Counted from the first letter of the stretch, positions 1 through 11,001 are shown. The stretch: 64,000 nucleotides of DNA from Mesostigma viride (GCA_009746045.1 RPFO01000103.1:579070-643069); one strand, 5' to 3'. Made by a program: numbers and translations. Notes: a model not told the origin generated them from the letters alone.

Positions 1-987
1 GGCCCGAATCACTGTGAATGCCGTACGGCTTGCCGGTCACAGGGCGCGGAGCCCCCACAGACTTGGGCCGCGGGTGCATGCATGGTCGCCTTCATGACTA
101 CCTGCATGCCACCTATCTGAGTTGCGAATTAACCCGATCTGCCTTGAGTCCAGACATGCCAGGGGGCTGCCCGGGCAGTGCATGAGCCCTGCATGGCATT
201 ACGACGTGGGTAACACATATCCATGCAGGCCTAGCCTATTATATCCCGGAAGGTCCACGGGTGGTGCCCCGGCCGCGCTCGGCCCGGGGCACTATACCAT
301 ATGTGAGAACACAGCGGCGCCCCGCGCCCGGCAGGTTGGGCGGGCTTGGTGCCTGCTGAGCTCTCCATCGTGTCTACCTGATCTGTGCGTGCGAGGTGCT
401 CGGCTAGGCCCAGTCGCCTGTGCCTAATAATATCGGGAAGCAAGTATGGTAGTAATGGTACATTGATATCAGCATACAAATCCTCATGGCTGAATGGGCA
501 GGCGAAATGGGATATTGAGCGCACTGCGTAGCACTTCTTATGACCGCGCGCCGTTGAGTTTCTGCTCTAGCTCCTGCGTCAGCGTCCACGTCTCGGCTCC
601 ATAGATAGGTCAAAATCTAATAATTCAGGATGACGACCGTGAAGATTCAAGTCGTGTTTGACAGTCCGCCGGGGCAGGTTGGGCGGGGTTGCTCCACCAG
701 CTAGCGAGGGTGCTCGTGGAGCTGACAGTGCCCACTGCGATGCAGGCACTACCAATCAGTGGGTCCTCATGTCGTCCTCGATCGCAGTTGGGGAGCCAGC
801 TGCCGAGCAGCTTGAAGCTAGCGACTGGAAGCGGCCCCGGGAGGGCACTGCATGGGGTGTCGTCTAACAGCTGCGGAGCTCAGCTAGGGGGGGGGCGGCA
901 AGGCCGAGGGGCATGGCGTCTGTCTTGGGGCTGATTTCGAGACCAACATGCAGCCCGGGCCTCGAGAGCAAGGCAGTCCAACCATGC
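1..987 (-). pseudogene. Old, degenerate LINE copy (C-terminal part and 3' UTR)
   Basis: Bases 1-110 match, with many changes, the LINE 3' UTR at 1490-1590 (the gcccgaatc...atgaatgcc block, then the cggagcccccacag block). Bases 910-985 match the region just after the YADD box of the copy at 2260-2330. Read on the minus strand, the order is therefore C-terminal reverse-transcriptase region then 3' UTR, with frameshifts and stops throughout. No open frame longer than about 110 codons survives. It is more diverged than the other LINE copies here, so it is probably the oldest. Confidence 0.7.
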
Positions 988-1463
988 AAAGTTTCAAGGG
1001 CAGAAGCCTTAACCCATAGTCCGGAAACAGTGCGATATATCGCACTGTTTGACTCCCGGTGGCGCGGCGCTCAATTCCCGGAGCGCCGCGCCACCTGTGA
1101 CGGATGTCAGTGGTCCGGTGGGTCTGGGACGAAGGTGATGCATAGGTTTGGGGGTAATACTCGCCATAGCCTGGTAAATACAACGTGTATTGAGACAGTA
1201 TCACGTGACTTTGGCGGGAAATTTTCACTCTCGCGCGCGCGTAACGAGATATGGCTGCTAGCGTGCCGTTATCAAGGAAATTTTGCGTCTCACGGCTTGT
1301 AATGATTCAGAATGTTGCTCAGAATGATGATGCGTGATTTTCGTAGGTCAGGGGTGGCCAGATGTATAATTAATTAATTAATTAATAGACACGTGACTGC
1401 GTCACGTGAGCATAAGTCCTCAGTGGGAGGGGAACATGGGATGGAATGGATGGTGTAAGCTAT

Positions 1464-2240
1464 CTAGGTCCTAGTTACAGGGGTGTGGGCACCGCGGCCC
1501 GAATCGCTATGAATGCCATACTTGGTCACACGCGGAGCCCCCACAGGCTTGGGGGTGGTCTCCTTCATCACTACTTTCCATCTATCCTTGCGCACCATCT
1601 GCCTCCATATTACAGACAAACCAGGAGGCTGCCCGGGGGTGAGCCCGTCACGTCTAGTGTAGCACATGTCCATGCCGAGTCTATCACGAAAAGTCCTCGG
1701 GTGGCGGCCCTGCCGCGCGCGGCCGGGGGCACGCCAGGTGAGGACATATCGCCCGGGCTGGGCGGGCTTGGTGCCAGCTAGTCTATCTGATGTATCTACC
1801 TGATCTGTGCGGGCCAGGTGCCCGGTTAGGCCCGGGCGCCTGTGCCTAATAATGTGGGAAACATAGGGCAAATCAGCGTACAAATCCTCATTACTAATGT
1901 GCAAACCAAAGGGGATGTTAAGGGCCTTGCGCAGCATCTTGGTGACGGCGCCGTCGAGTCGTTGCTCCAGCTCCTGCATCAGTGTCCACGTCTCAGCGCC
2001 GTAGGTCAGGATCGTCAGAATGACGACCTTGAAGAGGTCACGCTTGACGATCCGGGGTAGGGCGGGGTCGCTCCACCAGCGGCGGTGGTCATGGAGGTGC
2101 GCCCACGCCATGCCGATCCGTGTCGTCATGTCGTCCTCGCAGTCGGGAAGCCAACTGCCGAGCAGCTTGAAGCGGCCTGAAGGAGGGTAGTTGACCTCGG
2201 CATCGTCTAAGAGGCGGAGTGTGGGTGGGGGCCCTGCCAT
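1464..2240 (-). pseudogene. LINE ORF2 C-terminal domain
   Basis: A 258-codon open frame follows the YADD box region. It contains the block TILTYGAETWTLMQEL, a conserved post-polymerase motif of LINE ORF2 proteins, then a HLARTDQVDT block that recurs in the copies at 23400, 28600 and 53100. It reads through to the 3' UTR. It is part of the same insertion as the reverse-transcriptase piece upstream and is separated from it by a frameshift. Confidence 0.85.
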
Positions 2241-2377
2241 GCCGAGGGCCAGGGCCTCCGTTTTGGGGCTGATTTCTAGACCAACCGCCCGAGCCTCGAG
2301 CGCCAGGCAGTCCAGCCAAAGTTGGGCAGACTCCGGCTTCTCGATGAGCGTGATGTCGTCGGCATAAATGAGGTCAG

Positions 2378-3159
2378 CTAGTAAATTCTGCTTGTTAGTC
2401 GGCCCCCTTCCCCAAGCTCGTTCGTGATCGCTAGGCCAGGGGCACGGCCTGCAATGCTAGCAAAGCGAGCACGTGCCTGGCGCATAACATAAACCACTAC
2501 AATAATAAACAGGTACGGCGACAGGACGCAACCCTGCCAGACGCCGGTCTGCAGTGGGCATGGCGGGGTAATGCCGTGTTGAGTGCGCACCGAAGTGGTC
2601 GACCCCTCATACAGCGTGCGGATGACGGTAATCAGGGGAGTGGGGACGCGAGCGCGAGCAAGTACAGCCCATAGAGCGTCCCAGAGGACAGAATCAAAAG
2701 CCTTGATGAAGTCAACGAAGATCAGGATTGCGGGAAACTCACCAGGTTGCAGGAGAGCGATTTCCTCGAAGAGGCGACGCGCGACGAAGATGGCCATGAC
2801 GGTGTTGCGCCCAGGACGGAAGCCCATTTGACTTTCCCCAAGGTGACAGTCGAGAGCAGAACGAAGGCGGTTGAGGATCATGCGCATGAACAACTTAAGT
2901 GCGGCGCTCTGGATGCAGACTCCTCTGTAGTTGGCGGGGTCGTCAGGGGAACCTTTGTTTTTGTACAGCATAATACGGGAGCTGTGCTGCCACTCAGGAA
3001 TCGGCGGCGCGTCGGCAAGCAGGATCCGGTTGCAGACGTCAAGCAGGAACCCCGTGAGCGCCGTCAGCTTAATCACCGGGGCTGGGAGCTGGTCAGGTCC
3101 AACGGCGGCATAAAAGCGGAGTTGCTTGGCGGCGGTGCTCAGCTCGAGCTCGGTGAACG
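2378..3159 (-). pseudogene. LINE reverse transcriptase, N-terminal and palm part
   Basis: The translation carries the ordered non-LTR reverse-transcriptase blocks: MGFRPGRNT, the FVDFIKAFDSVLW catalytic Asp block and VWQGCVLSPYLF. Frame is lost near 2385-2405, where a G-run is one base shorter than in the sister copy at 4560. The YADD box continues in another frame at about 2355-2375 (minus). Upstream frame at 3160-3310 belongs to the host element, not the LINE. It is non-functional because of truncation and frameshift. Confidence 0.9.
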
Positions 3160-4154
3160 CCAGATGTATAGCATTGGTAAAATACAGGGAGGAAATTACT
3201 GCTTTCTTGGTCGTCAGTACCAGATGAGTAATGGCATGCCATATTTCGATTTTCTTCTTATGGCCCGGCAGTCTGCGCCAGCCCGAGCACCCAGTTTTGG
3301 TACGGGACATCCGCAGCAGCGTCCCTGTGAATTCGGATGCGTTTATAGGTCATCTTTGCACAGAACATCAACCTGGTAATCATGTTGGATGCATTCACTA
3401 TGCGGCTATGGCGGCCTATGCCTGGAAAGCATTAGCCAGTGTGAGATATGAGGGTCCCGGCCAGCGGAACCCGGAAAGGTCGTGATCAAGCCAGGTACGG
3501 CAACGTGTTTGCATGTCGTTTGCACGGGAATCTGTCGTTTATACATCGATTTTACACGAGTGTATCAGTGCCTCTTGCAGCAGGTTTCCATGCCTGCTGT
3601 ATGAGTGCTATTAGCCCCAAATCTGCTCAGTTTGTGGTGTTTCTTTGGAGGATGCCATTCCGTTAGTGCTGGTTTAGCACTTCTTTGTTTCCCAGCACTT
3701 TTTACAGTCCTATATGGCTGTATACAATGCATAACTGTGTGGCATTTCATGGACGGCTGCTTACGCGCGCGTAACCCACACACGTAAGTGAGCGCATTAT
3801 ATAGGTCAGATGGGCTATCCGTGCGGTCTGACCCAAGGAAAGCATGGTGGCACTATCCAATGAAATTGTCCAATGTTAATATTGAGGTTCCTGACCCTCC
3901 CAGTAGATGTTATTATCTAAGGGGATTTTTCTTACCTGAAAATGATCGTCTTTTGTCCAACTTTGGCAGTAAATATCTTGCAAAGCACTGAATGGACTCG
4001 GGATATTATTGCATATTCTAAAAGCCCTTGAAGTGTAGATACTCCTAGCACCACCTTGGTTGGGGGTATTTGGAGTTGTGGCCTATGAGTTATGATTTTT
4101 TCCATTTTCAGGGGTCTAAAAATGCCAAAAACCCATTCCCGGACTATGGGTTAA

Positions 4155-4474
4155 AATGATCATGAAACCTTAAAATGATCATGAATCTAAAGCAGCTTTT
4201 ATTCAGTTCCACTGATTTGTTACCAGCTGGCTCATGTTCTGGTGTAGGCGTTCAGCATGAAGGGCAATATCAAAACCTATCTATATCCACATTCTATCTA
4301 TAAGCTCTTGCAGCATGCCTTAGTACTACTTATCACGTAGTTGCTGAGGGTAGGTATATAGGGGCATCTTTTATGAAGAAGAAAGTGCGTGTAGTGTCGA
4401 TCAGACACCGGTAGCCCCACAGATTTATTTCTGCATCAGGAGTATGGTAGTCTACATAGAGGAAGCCGAACAAT
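4155..4474. other. Spacer with no recognised gene
   Basis: The stretch begins with a 16-bp direct repeat (ttaaaatgatcatgaa at about 4151 and 4169). No coding signal or known element was seen in the rest. Confidence 0.5.
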
Positions 4475-5090
4475 ATCTTTACAACGTGCCAGGCACATGC
4501 CCGGTTTGCTAGCATTGCTGGCCGTGCCCCTGGCCTAGTGGTCGTGAACGAGCTTGGGGAAGGGGGGCCGACCAACAGGCAGAGTTCACTAGCTGACCTC
4601 ATTTATGCCGACGACATCATGCTCATCAATTGAGAAGCCGGCCGTCTGCCCAACTTTGGCTGGACTGCCTGGCGCTCGAGGCTCGGGCCGGCTGTTGGTC
4701 TGGAAATCAGCCCCAAAACGGTGGCCCTGGCAGGGGCCTGGCCTGGCCCCCGCCCCCACTCCGGCTCTTAAACGACACTGCCGGTCGATCAATTACCCTA
4801 CTTCAGGCCGCTTCAAGTTGCTCGGCAGTTGGCTTCGATCCCGACTGCGAGGAGGACCTGACGACATGCACGGTTAGGGCATGGCGTGGGCGCAACTCCA
4901 TGACCACCGCCGCTGGCAGGCCAGTGACCCCGCCCTACGGTCCCGGATCGTCAAGCTTGACCTCTTCAAGGTCGTCATTCTGACGATCCTGACCTACGGC
5001 GCCGAGAGCTGGACACTGACGCAGGAGCTGGAGAAACGACTTGACGGCTTAACGTCACCAAGATGCTGCACAAGGCCCTTAATATAAGTA
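4475..5090 (+). pseudogene. Internal LINE fragment around the YADD box
   Basis: On the plus strand the segment shows ELGEGGPTN...LADLIYADD, so it covers the reverse-transcriptase active site. It continues to LTILTYGAESWTLTQELEKR and stops abruptly near 5090. Frameshifts and a stop right after the YADD box show it is dead. Both ends are truncated and no tail or target duplication was seen, so it may be a rearranged remnant. It preserves the unshifted form of the G-run that is shortened in the copy at 2390. Confidence 0.85.
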
Positions 5091-5800
5091 CGTAAGTACA
5101 AGTAAGTGAGTGTGAACATGCACAGTAAGAGAGCGTGAACATGCACTGAAGGCATGCCACGGAGTACCCGATGAGGTACCTTTCTACGCGGATACTTCAC
5201 CCGCGAAGGCAAGTGGCGCGACTCACTCACCCAGGTCTGGAGTCAAAGATAGCAACTCCGCGTCATCCGGACTATCCAAGACGACTGTACGCTCGGCCAT
5301 GATCAGACGGGTGTGGGGGTAGGTTGCATGCCAACCCCCGATAGCCCAGGAGAATATAAAGGCTTCTCCCGGAGCCTAAGGGTTTTTAGGGGCATACCCC
5401 GGGTTCACCCACAAAAACAATACCAGCCCTCAATATCCCCTTGATATAGACTCGGAACAGGGATCGAGTTACCTTCTGCTGAGATGCCATGTACCAGCTA
5501 TAGCCTAGCCATATATAATATCTTCCACCCCAGTGATCTGCCGCCAAATTAGGCGCCCGAGCTCCGTGCCTTTTTCTGCCCGCCCCTCGCAGCGGGTGAG
5601 ACCTCGGTGGCGGCCCAGCTGGGGGTGACATTACAATTCGTTCAAGTGGCCCGCCGGAGCGGCTGTACAATTTTTCCCAGTGAGCGCGCTGCCAAGTGTA
5701 CTTGTGGGCAAATTTTTAGGTGCCCCGTCACTTCGAGGTACTAAAAATTAGGCTACGGTACGAATTCAGCGAATTTCAGCGAATTTTCAGTCGAACCAAA
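5091..5800. other. Unassigned sequence
   Basis: No recognisable protein, RNA gene or complete repeat was seen. The last 40 bases contain short gcgaatttcagcgaatttt-type repeats that lead into the tandem arrays at 5801. Confidence 0.4.
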
Positions 5801-6293
5801 GGAAGTGACGCCAACTACCAAAAAGTTTCCGTTACGAATTTTCAGCCCAACACTCGCGCAAAATGAAGTGACGGCAACTACCAAAAAGTTTCCGTTACGA
5901 ATTTTCACTCCCACACGTTTGCACAAAAGGAAGTGACGGCAACTACCAAAAAGTTTCCGTTACGAATTTTCAGTCCCACACTTCGCGCAAATTTTAGTAG
6001 GGCTGCACGCAAGCTACCTTTCAAAATTTTGCGCTAGTATGGAACGCATTTCATTCGTCTGGAGGAACGCTGCCCGCCAACTACCCCCGTTCAGAAAGTT
6101 CCGCCGAAATTTACCCGAGATTTGGAAATCTGAACGTCCGCGCAAATTTTAGTAGGGCTGCACGCAAGCTACCTTTCAAAATTTTGCGCAAGTATGGAAC
6201 GCAATTCATTCGTCCGGAGGAATGCTGCTCGTCAACTGCCCCCGTTCAGAAAGTTGCGCCGAACTTGACTTGAGATTTGGAAATCTGAACGTG
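5801..6293. repeat. Two adjacent tandem arrays (3 x ~64 bp, then 2 x ~155 bp)
   Basis: Three units of about 64 bp start near 5801, 5865 and 5930, each with the block gaagtgacg(c/g)caactacc and an acgaattttca stretch. They pass directly into two units of about 155 bp starting near 5984 and 6139, each opening with cgcgcaaattttagtagggc. The arrays lie just 5' of the YLDD reverse-transcriptase fragment and could be its 5' UTR repeats. That link is inference. Confidence 0.8.
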
Positions 6294-6369
6294 CGGTTGG
6301 AGTTTCGCGGGGAAACCCAAGTTCCCAAGTAATTCACCAATGACGCGCTTCGAACACTTGTCCGCTAAA

Positions 6370-6974
6370 ACCTAAGCAGCCGCTCCGGCTGGCCACTTAA
6401 ACGAAACTTGATGACGACTCCAGGCAGGGCGGATATCCTCATCCATTCGGTGCAGGCCTACCTCGAGGCCCACCCCACCCACGCTGTCGTCAAGGTCGAC
6501 TGCCACAACGCGTTCAACAGTCTGTCCCGCGCCAGCATGTTTGCAGCAGTCATGGAGTCCTGGCGAGGACTTGTACGCTTGGACAGCCATGTGCTACGGC
6601 CAGCCCGGCTGAACTGGTTCACATCATGGAGGACGGCACTCGCGGCGGCCTGCTGTCGCGGTCGGGCACCCAGCAAGGGGACCCCCTGGGACCCCTGTAC
6701 TTTGCCGCCCCCCCCCAGGGTTGCCTCCAATTAAGCGGTCCATGCTGCCCACCCGGCGGTCGCTATCCAGGCCTACTTGGATGATATCTACCTCCTGGGC
6801 CCTGTGCCGTCCGGACACGGTCCACCGCGGCTCTGCTGGCACTGCAGACCGCGGTGGCCGACATCAACCTCCAGTTGACCCTGGCCAAGTGCGCGGTGTA
6901 CTCGCCCCAAGGTGATTGCTCCGGCTTTCCGCCCCAGCTCTTGGGCCGAGACGAGCGCCTCCATGGGTTGGATG
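6370..6974 (+). pseudogene. Non-LTR element 2, reverse transcriptase part (YLDD type)
   Basis: Frames carry VVKVDCHNAFNSL (catalytic Asp block A), QQGDPLGPLYFA (6671-6706, block B) and AYLDDIY (6771-6791, catalytic Asp pair). These are ordered reverse-transcriptase motifs of a family clearly different from the YADD LINE. Small indels shift the frame between blocks. The reading at 6854-6974 ends in DERLHGLD, exactly where the LINE is inserted. It resumes at 23896 as VLGVPVGDPEF, so the two parts are one broken gene. The 5' end is missing or degenerate. Confidence 0.88.
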
Positions 6975-7194
6975 CAGCGAGTGTATGCTGGTGTTTTACG
7001 GTGTGGCGAGCTATGGATGCCGAGAATGCTCATAACTTTTACATCCGGGCATAAAATTTGGTCGGGTAGATTGCAGTAGAAGCGTCTTTTGATGACGAAC
7101 ACGATGATATAATTTTCAGCCGCCATCGCCCAAGATTTAGCGCAATATCATAAAACGCAGCGCAGGCAGGGATCGTATTTTCCGGAATCTAGCC

Positions 7195-8575
7195 ATGGCG
7201 AAATCACCATCAGCCGCCTCCCACTCCCCCGCCGATGGGGAGGATTCAGCGCCTCATACCATTACGCAACTAGTCGACGCTGTGGACACCATTGCGACCC
7301 AGCCACCGCCTGCTGAAGCCGCCATTAACGTCTCGTCTAAGCGGCATTGCGTCGGCCCAGCCGACGAGATGGACAGCCAGATCCCTCCGCCTTCGGCTCC
7401 TTTTTCCAGCGAGAATATCAGTGAGGACGACCCGGCCCCTTGACGACGACGACGACGACGACGACGCCATCGACGACGCTGAGTTTAACCCAGCGGACTT
7501 CATGCCTGGCGAGGCTGTCGCCGATCGAGCACCGGTTCTTTTCGCTTATGTATTGCCGAGCAGGCGCAGGCTATCCTGCACCTCATGAACGCCAACAAAA
7601 CTCCGATCTATTTTCCTAGCACGCTTGGCGAGACCATTTCAGTGGACGAGCTCGCCGACATGGATGAGCCACAGCTTCGACTTTCTGTTTTCCTGAGCCA
7701 CGCGCAGGCCCCTTGCCTCCGGGCACTCTTTGCCGCTTTCGAGGACGCCGAGCACGGCACCGCCAACACCCCCGATGCTTCCCCGGAAGCAGACCTGCAC
7801 AAGCTCAATAAGAAAGTCGCAGACATGGCTGCCCAACTCGGCGCCTCAGTGTCCACCGCTATCCGTCAAGACACTGCTGAGCTCCACTCCAGCATTGCCG
7901 AGGTCAAGGCCGCCCTGACCAGCCCGCCCCAGCCAGCCGCCCCCGCACCCACCAGCTAGTACGCTATAACATGGTGAAACAGACCGACATTGCCAACCTG
8001 ATGGAAGATGCCGCACGCAGGGGGGCTGCAGCCCTGACAAGACTGCTGTCGAGGAGGACCAGCGCTCACGCAGTATAGTGGTCCGGTATTTCGAGGTCGC
8101 GCAGCAGCCCGAAACGGACCTGATGCTAGCGCAACGCCTGTACCACAGCCTCATCGTGGGCCGGCTGCATCTGGGCAACGAACGCATCCGCATTGAGTCG
8201 GCCGCCTGGATGGCGGGCCAGCCTGGGCCCGTCCGGGTGACCTTCGCGAATGTGGCCAGCAAGGTGAAGGTACTCCAAGCAAGCCCGCAAGCTCCTGGGC
8301 GGGAGAAACGCGCCGAGCCTCGACGACCTACTCTCCCCGGCCCAGCTCGTCATCAAGAACGGCTTGCTGGGCAGCGACGTGGCGGTCAAGGCCAGGCGCG
8401 ATGGCATCCGCAAGGTCTACGTCCGCCTCGTCAACGATACCCCCGTGCTCTTCATCAACGGTCAGCGCACGGATGTGCAGGCTCCTAACAAGCGGCACAA
8501 GCCGGGCCGTACCAGGCGCGCCCCAGCTGCATCATCATCGTCTACGCACGTCCCGGGTATGGATGGCGCCCGGTA
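7195..8575 (+). pseudogene. LINE ORF1 (nucleic-acid-binding protein), frameshifted
   Basis: Three frames join into one degraded protein. The N-terminus starts at 7195 and has a poly-Asp run (7442-7467). The middle starts about 7552 and holds ADLHKLNKKVADMAAQL, a possible short coiled coil. A C-terminal part (8078-8575) has GPVRVTFANVASKVKVL and DLLSPAQ. The last blocks resemble the RNA-binding C-terminal domain of LINE ORF1 proteins, judged by pattern only. At least two indels break it. Placement 5' of the endonuclease fits a two-ORF LINE. Confidence 0.7.
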
Positions 8576-8859
8576 AGGGCACACCCTCGCGGCCTCGCGG
8601 TACGATCGATAGGCTTTGGGCATAGCCTTTAATAAACAAGCCCCTTTCCATCGATCCTCATGTCGCACCGTGGGAGCATGATTAGGATGCAAGGTCGCCA
8701 GGCACGCCACGGTCAACCTTCCCGCCAATTTACCAGCCACAAACGCCTCTTGGCCCGCCTTGAGCGGGACGAGGCCCTGTCGACACGCCGGCGACCCCAG
8801 CCAGGACGGAGACGACGCATATCCGCCCTGAAAGAAAGACTCCATGCGTTGACAAGCAT

Positions 8860-8962
8860 TAACCCCCCTCGCCACCCTCCCCCTCCCCCCCACCCCAACC
8901 CCCACCCCCACCTCCAGCACTATACCCTTCTCCACCCCCACCCCCACCCCCACCCCCCCGCT
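8860..8962. repeat. C-rich linker microsatellite
   Basis: An imperfect run of ccccca/ccaccccc units lies between the two LINE ORFs. It is low-complexity and non-coding. Confidence 0.85.
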
Positions 8963-8985
8963 AATAGGGCAACGGCCCATTCTTA

Positions 8986-9213
8986 ATTGGTATTGCAAGC
9001 TTTAATGTGCGCACCCTCCCTGCAGATCCTTCTACGAGCGGCGGCACCCCAGCACGTCAACGCGTCGACAAGCTGATCGCCCTGTGCGCCGACAACAAGA
9101 TCGCGGTCCTCGGGGTCCAGGAGCACCGACGCACCGTTGACCCTCAGCACGGGGTCAATGGTTTGCTGGTCGACGACCTGCGTGCGGGCTGGCGGTTCCA
9201 CTATAGTGGCGGC
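8986..9213 (+). pseudogene. LINE ORF2, endonuclease N-terminal part
   Basis: The frame reads IGIASFNVRTL at its start and KIAVLGVQEHR further on. These are the first two motifs of apurinic-endonuclease-like (APE) domains, with the catalytic Asn in FNVRT and the Glu in QEHR. The frame ends FHYSGG exactly at the 5-bp duplication GCGGC of the hairpin array. It continues without shift at 10453 (DAPGQGGVGLL) once the array and one duplication are removed. Confidence 0.9.
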
Positions 9214-10447
9214 AGTTAGGTGAAATAGTGCCGGAACCTTTTTGCCGTTGGGGCAAATCGGTCCGGAACACTATTTTGCCCGGAGTCACCACTTCCGAGC
9301 ACCTAAGTTAATTCGGCCGAATTAACTTAGGTGCTCGGAAGTGGTGACTCCGGGCAAAATAGTGTTCCGGACCGATTTGCCCCAACGGCAAAAAGGTTCC
9401 GGCACTATTTCACATAACTGAAAACCTGGCCCCGTGGAGGGGGAGTCGAATAGACCTGGAGACAACGTCCGCCTGGGCTAGTGCACGCAAATGATATTGC
9501 GCCGGAACTGTCTCTGGCAGGTTTCGAACCCCTGACCTCCAAGGTGCACAGGTCTTAGTTAGGTGAAATAGTGCCGGAACCTTTTTGCCGTTGGGGCGAA
9601 TCGGTCCGGAACACTATTTTGCCCGGAGTCACCACTTCCGAGCACCTAAGTTAATTCGGCCGAATTAACTTAGGTGCTCGGAAGTGGTGACTCCGGGCAA
9701 AATAGTGTTCCGGACCGATTTGCCCCAACGGCAAAAAGGTTCCGGCACTATTTCACATAACTGAAAACCTGGCCCCGTGGAGGGGGAGTCGAATAGACCT
9801 GGAGACAACGTCCGCCTGGGCTAGTGCACGCAAATGATATTGCGCCGGAACTGTCTCTGGCAGGTTTCGAACCCCTGACCTCCAAGGTGCACAGGTCTTA
9901 GTTAGGTGAAATAGTGCCGGAACCTTTTTGCCGTTGGGGCAAATCGGTCCGGAACACTATTTTGCCCGGAGTCACCACTTCCGAGCACCTAAGTTAATTC
10001 GGCCGAATTAACTTAGGTGCTCGGAAGTGGTGACTCCGGGCAAAATAGTGTTCTGGACCGATTTGCCCCAACGGCAAAAAGGTTCCGGCACTATTTCACC
10101 TAACTAAGACCTGTGCACCTTGGAGGTCAGGGGTTCGAAACCTGCCAGAGACAGTTCCGGCGCAATATCATTTGCGTGCACTAGCCCAGGCGGACGTTGT
10201 CTCCAGGTCTATTCGACTCCCCCTCCACGGGGCCAGGTTTTGGTTAGGTGAAATAGTGCCGGAACCTTTTTGCCGTTGGGGCGAATCGGTCCGGAACACT
10301 ATTTTGCCCGGAGTCACCACTTCCGAGCACCTAAGTTAATTCGGCCGAATTAACTTAGGTGCTCGGAAGTGGTGACTCCGGGCAAAATAGTGTTCCGGAC
10401 CGATTCGCCCCAACGGCAAAAAGGTTCCGGCACTATTTCACCTAACT
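9214..10447. mobile_element. Array of four 206-bp hairpins inserted in the LINE endonuclease
   Basis: The insert is flanked by GCGGC (9209-9213 and 10448-10452) and splits an otherwise continuous reading frame. It consists of four near-perfect palindromes, each with two 103-bp arms meeting at ttaattcgg/ccgaattaa (centres 9316/9317, 9659/9660, 10002/10003, 10344/10345). They are separated by three ~137-bp spacers, the third inverted. The outer ends, AGTTAGGTGAAATAG and complement, are terminal inverted repeats of the whole insert. No protein is encoded. A few point differences between units argue against a pure assembly artefact. Confidence 0.9.
9420..9556. repeat. Spacer 1 of the hairpin array, with tRNA-like words
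   Basis: This 137-bp spacer recurs at 9763-9899 (direct) and 10106-10241 (inverted). In the inverted copy's orientation it contains TAGCCCAGGCGG (fits a pol III A box), ATTCGACTCC and GGGGTTCGAAACC (B-box-like). Order and spacing do not make a tRNA gene, so any tRNA origin is tentative. Confidence 0.6.
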
Positions 10448-10452
10448 GCGGC

Positions 10453-10996
10453 GACGCGCCGGGTCAAGGTGGTGTGGGCCTCTTGTGCTCGCCGGCAGCA
10501 TCAGAGCAGCTCCAGTCCATCGTGCTGCGGTCCCCGCGTGTGCTAGTGGCCACTTTTTCGGCCACTGAGGGCCATTCACACCACACGCTAACCGTTATCG
10601 TGGGATATGCACCACATGCGGGTCGAGCTCTGACAGGCGGAACGTGAGGCCTTCTTCGACGCCCTCAAGGAGGAGGAGGGCAACATCCCAGCTCGGCACT
10701 TCCTGCATGGTTATGCTGCTCGACGCCAACGCCACGCTGCCAGTTGGCACTGCATGGGGGCGCTCAGTACTCCCCAACCAACACGACAGCCAACGGTAAC
10801 ACGCCTTTATTTGCGAATCTGCTGTCAGAATCTGCGCTGGTTGCATGCAATGCTTCTCTCGCACGCCCCGCTGAGCAGCTGGCCACCTTTTTGGGGCCGT
10901 CGGATCGGGTGGTGTGCCTTGACTATATCTGCGTACGTTGGGCTCAGCGCCCGGCTCCGTTGTCGATGCTCGCGTCCTGCGAGATTCTGTCAGCAC
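10453..10996 (+). pseudogene. LINE ORF2, endonuclease middle part
   Basis: The frame continues as GGVGLLCSP, then VLVATFSATEGHSHHTLTVI and VGYAPHAG, matching the central beta-strand/loop motifs of APE-type endonucleases (the ..Y.P.. region). A frameshift near 10635 breaks it. The last bases read VDARVLRDSVSTV when joined across the LTR insertion to ESDHRL at 21262. That shows the LTR element landed in the same gene. Confidence 0.85.
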
Positions 10997-11001
10997 GGTG
11001 G

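Larger units (their letters stand above)
1369..3159 (-). mobile_element. 5'-truncated LINE inside the family 1 TTAA element
   Basis: A perfect 11-bp target duplication, CCAGATGTATA, flanks it (1358-1368 and 3160-3170). The 3' end is on the left: a (TTAA)n tail at 1369-1387, then the hairpin CACGTGAC-TGC-GTCACGTG at 1390-1408. Minus-strand coding begins within the reverse transcriptase and runs through the C-terminal domain, so the ORF1 and endonuclease parts are missing. Truncation of this kind is normal for target-primed reverse transcription that stops early. Confidence 0.93.
1013..4150. mobile_element. TTAA-flanked piggyBac-like non-autonomous element (family 1)
   Basis: Both sides carry the 4-bp duplication TTAA (1009-1012 and 4151-4154). 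The element begins CCCATAGTCCGG and ends with its complement CCGGACTATGGG. CCC...GGG ends with a TTAA duplication are the hallmark of the piggyBac superfamily. A perfect 24-bp palindrome lies at 1026-1049 (core GCGATATATCGC). Next to it is a hairpin with 15-bp arms at 1058-1072 and 1081-1095. A LINE is inserted at 1369-3159; without it and its duplication the element is about 1.3 kb. No transposase was found, so it was presumably moved in trans. Confidence 0.8.

Noticed and set aside
10106..10241. A tRNA gene in the hairpin spacer
   Set aside because: A-box and T-arm words are in the wrong order and spacing, and no acceptor stem was found.
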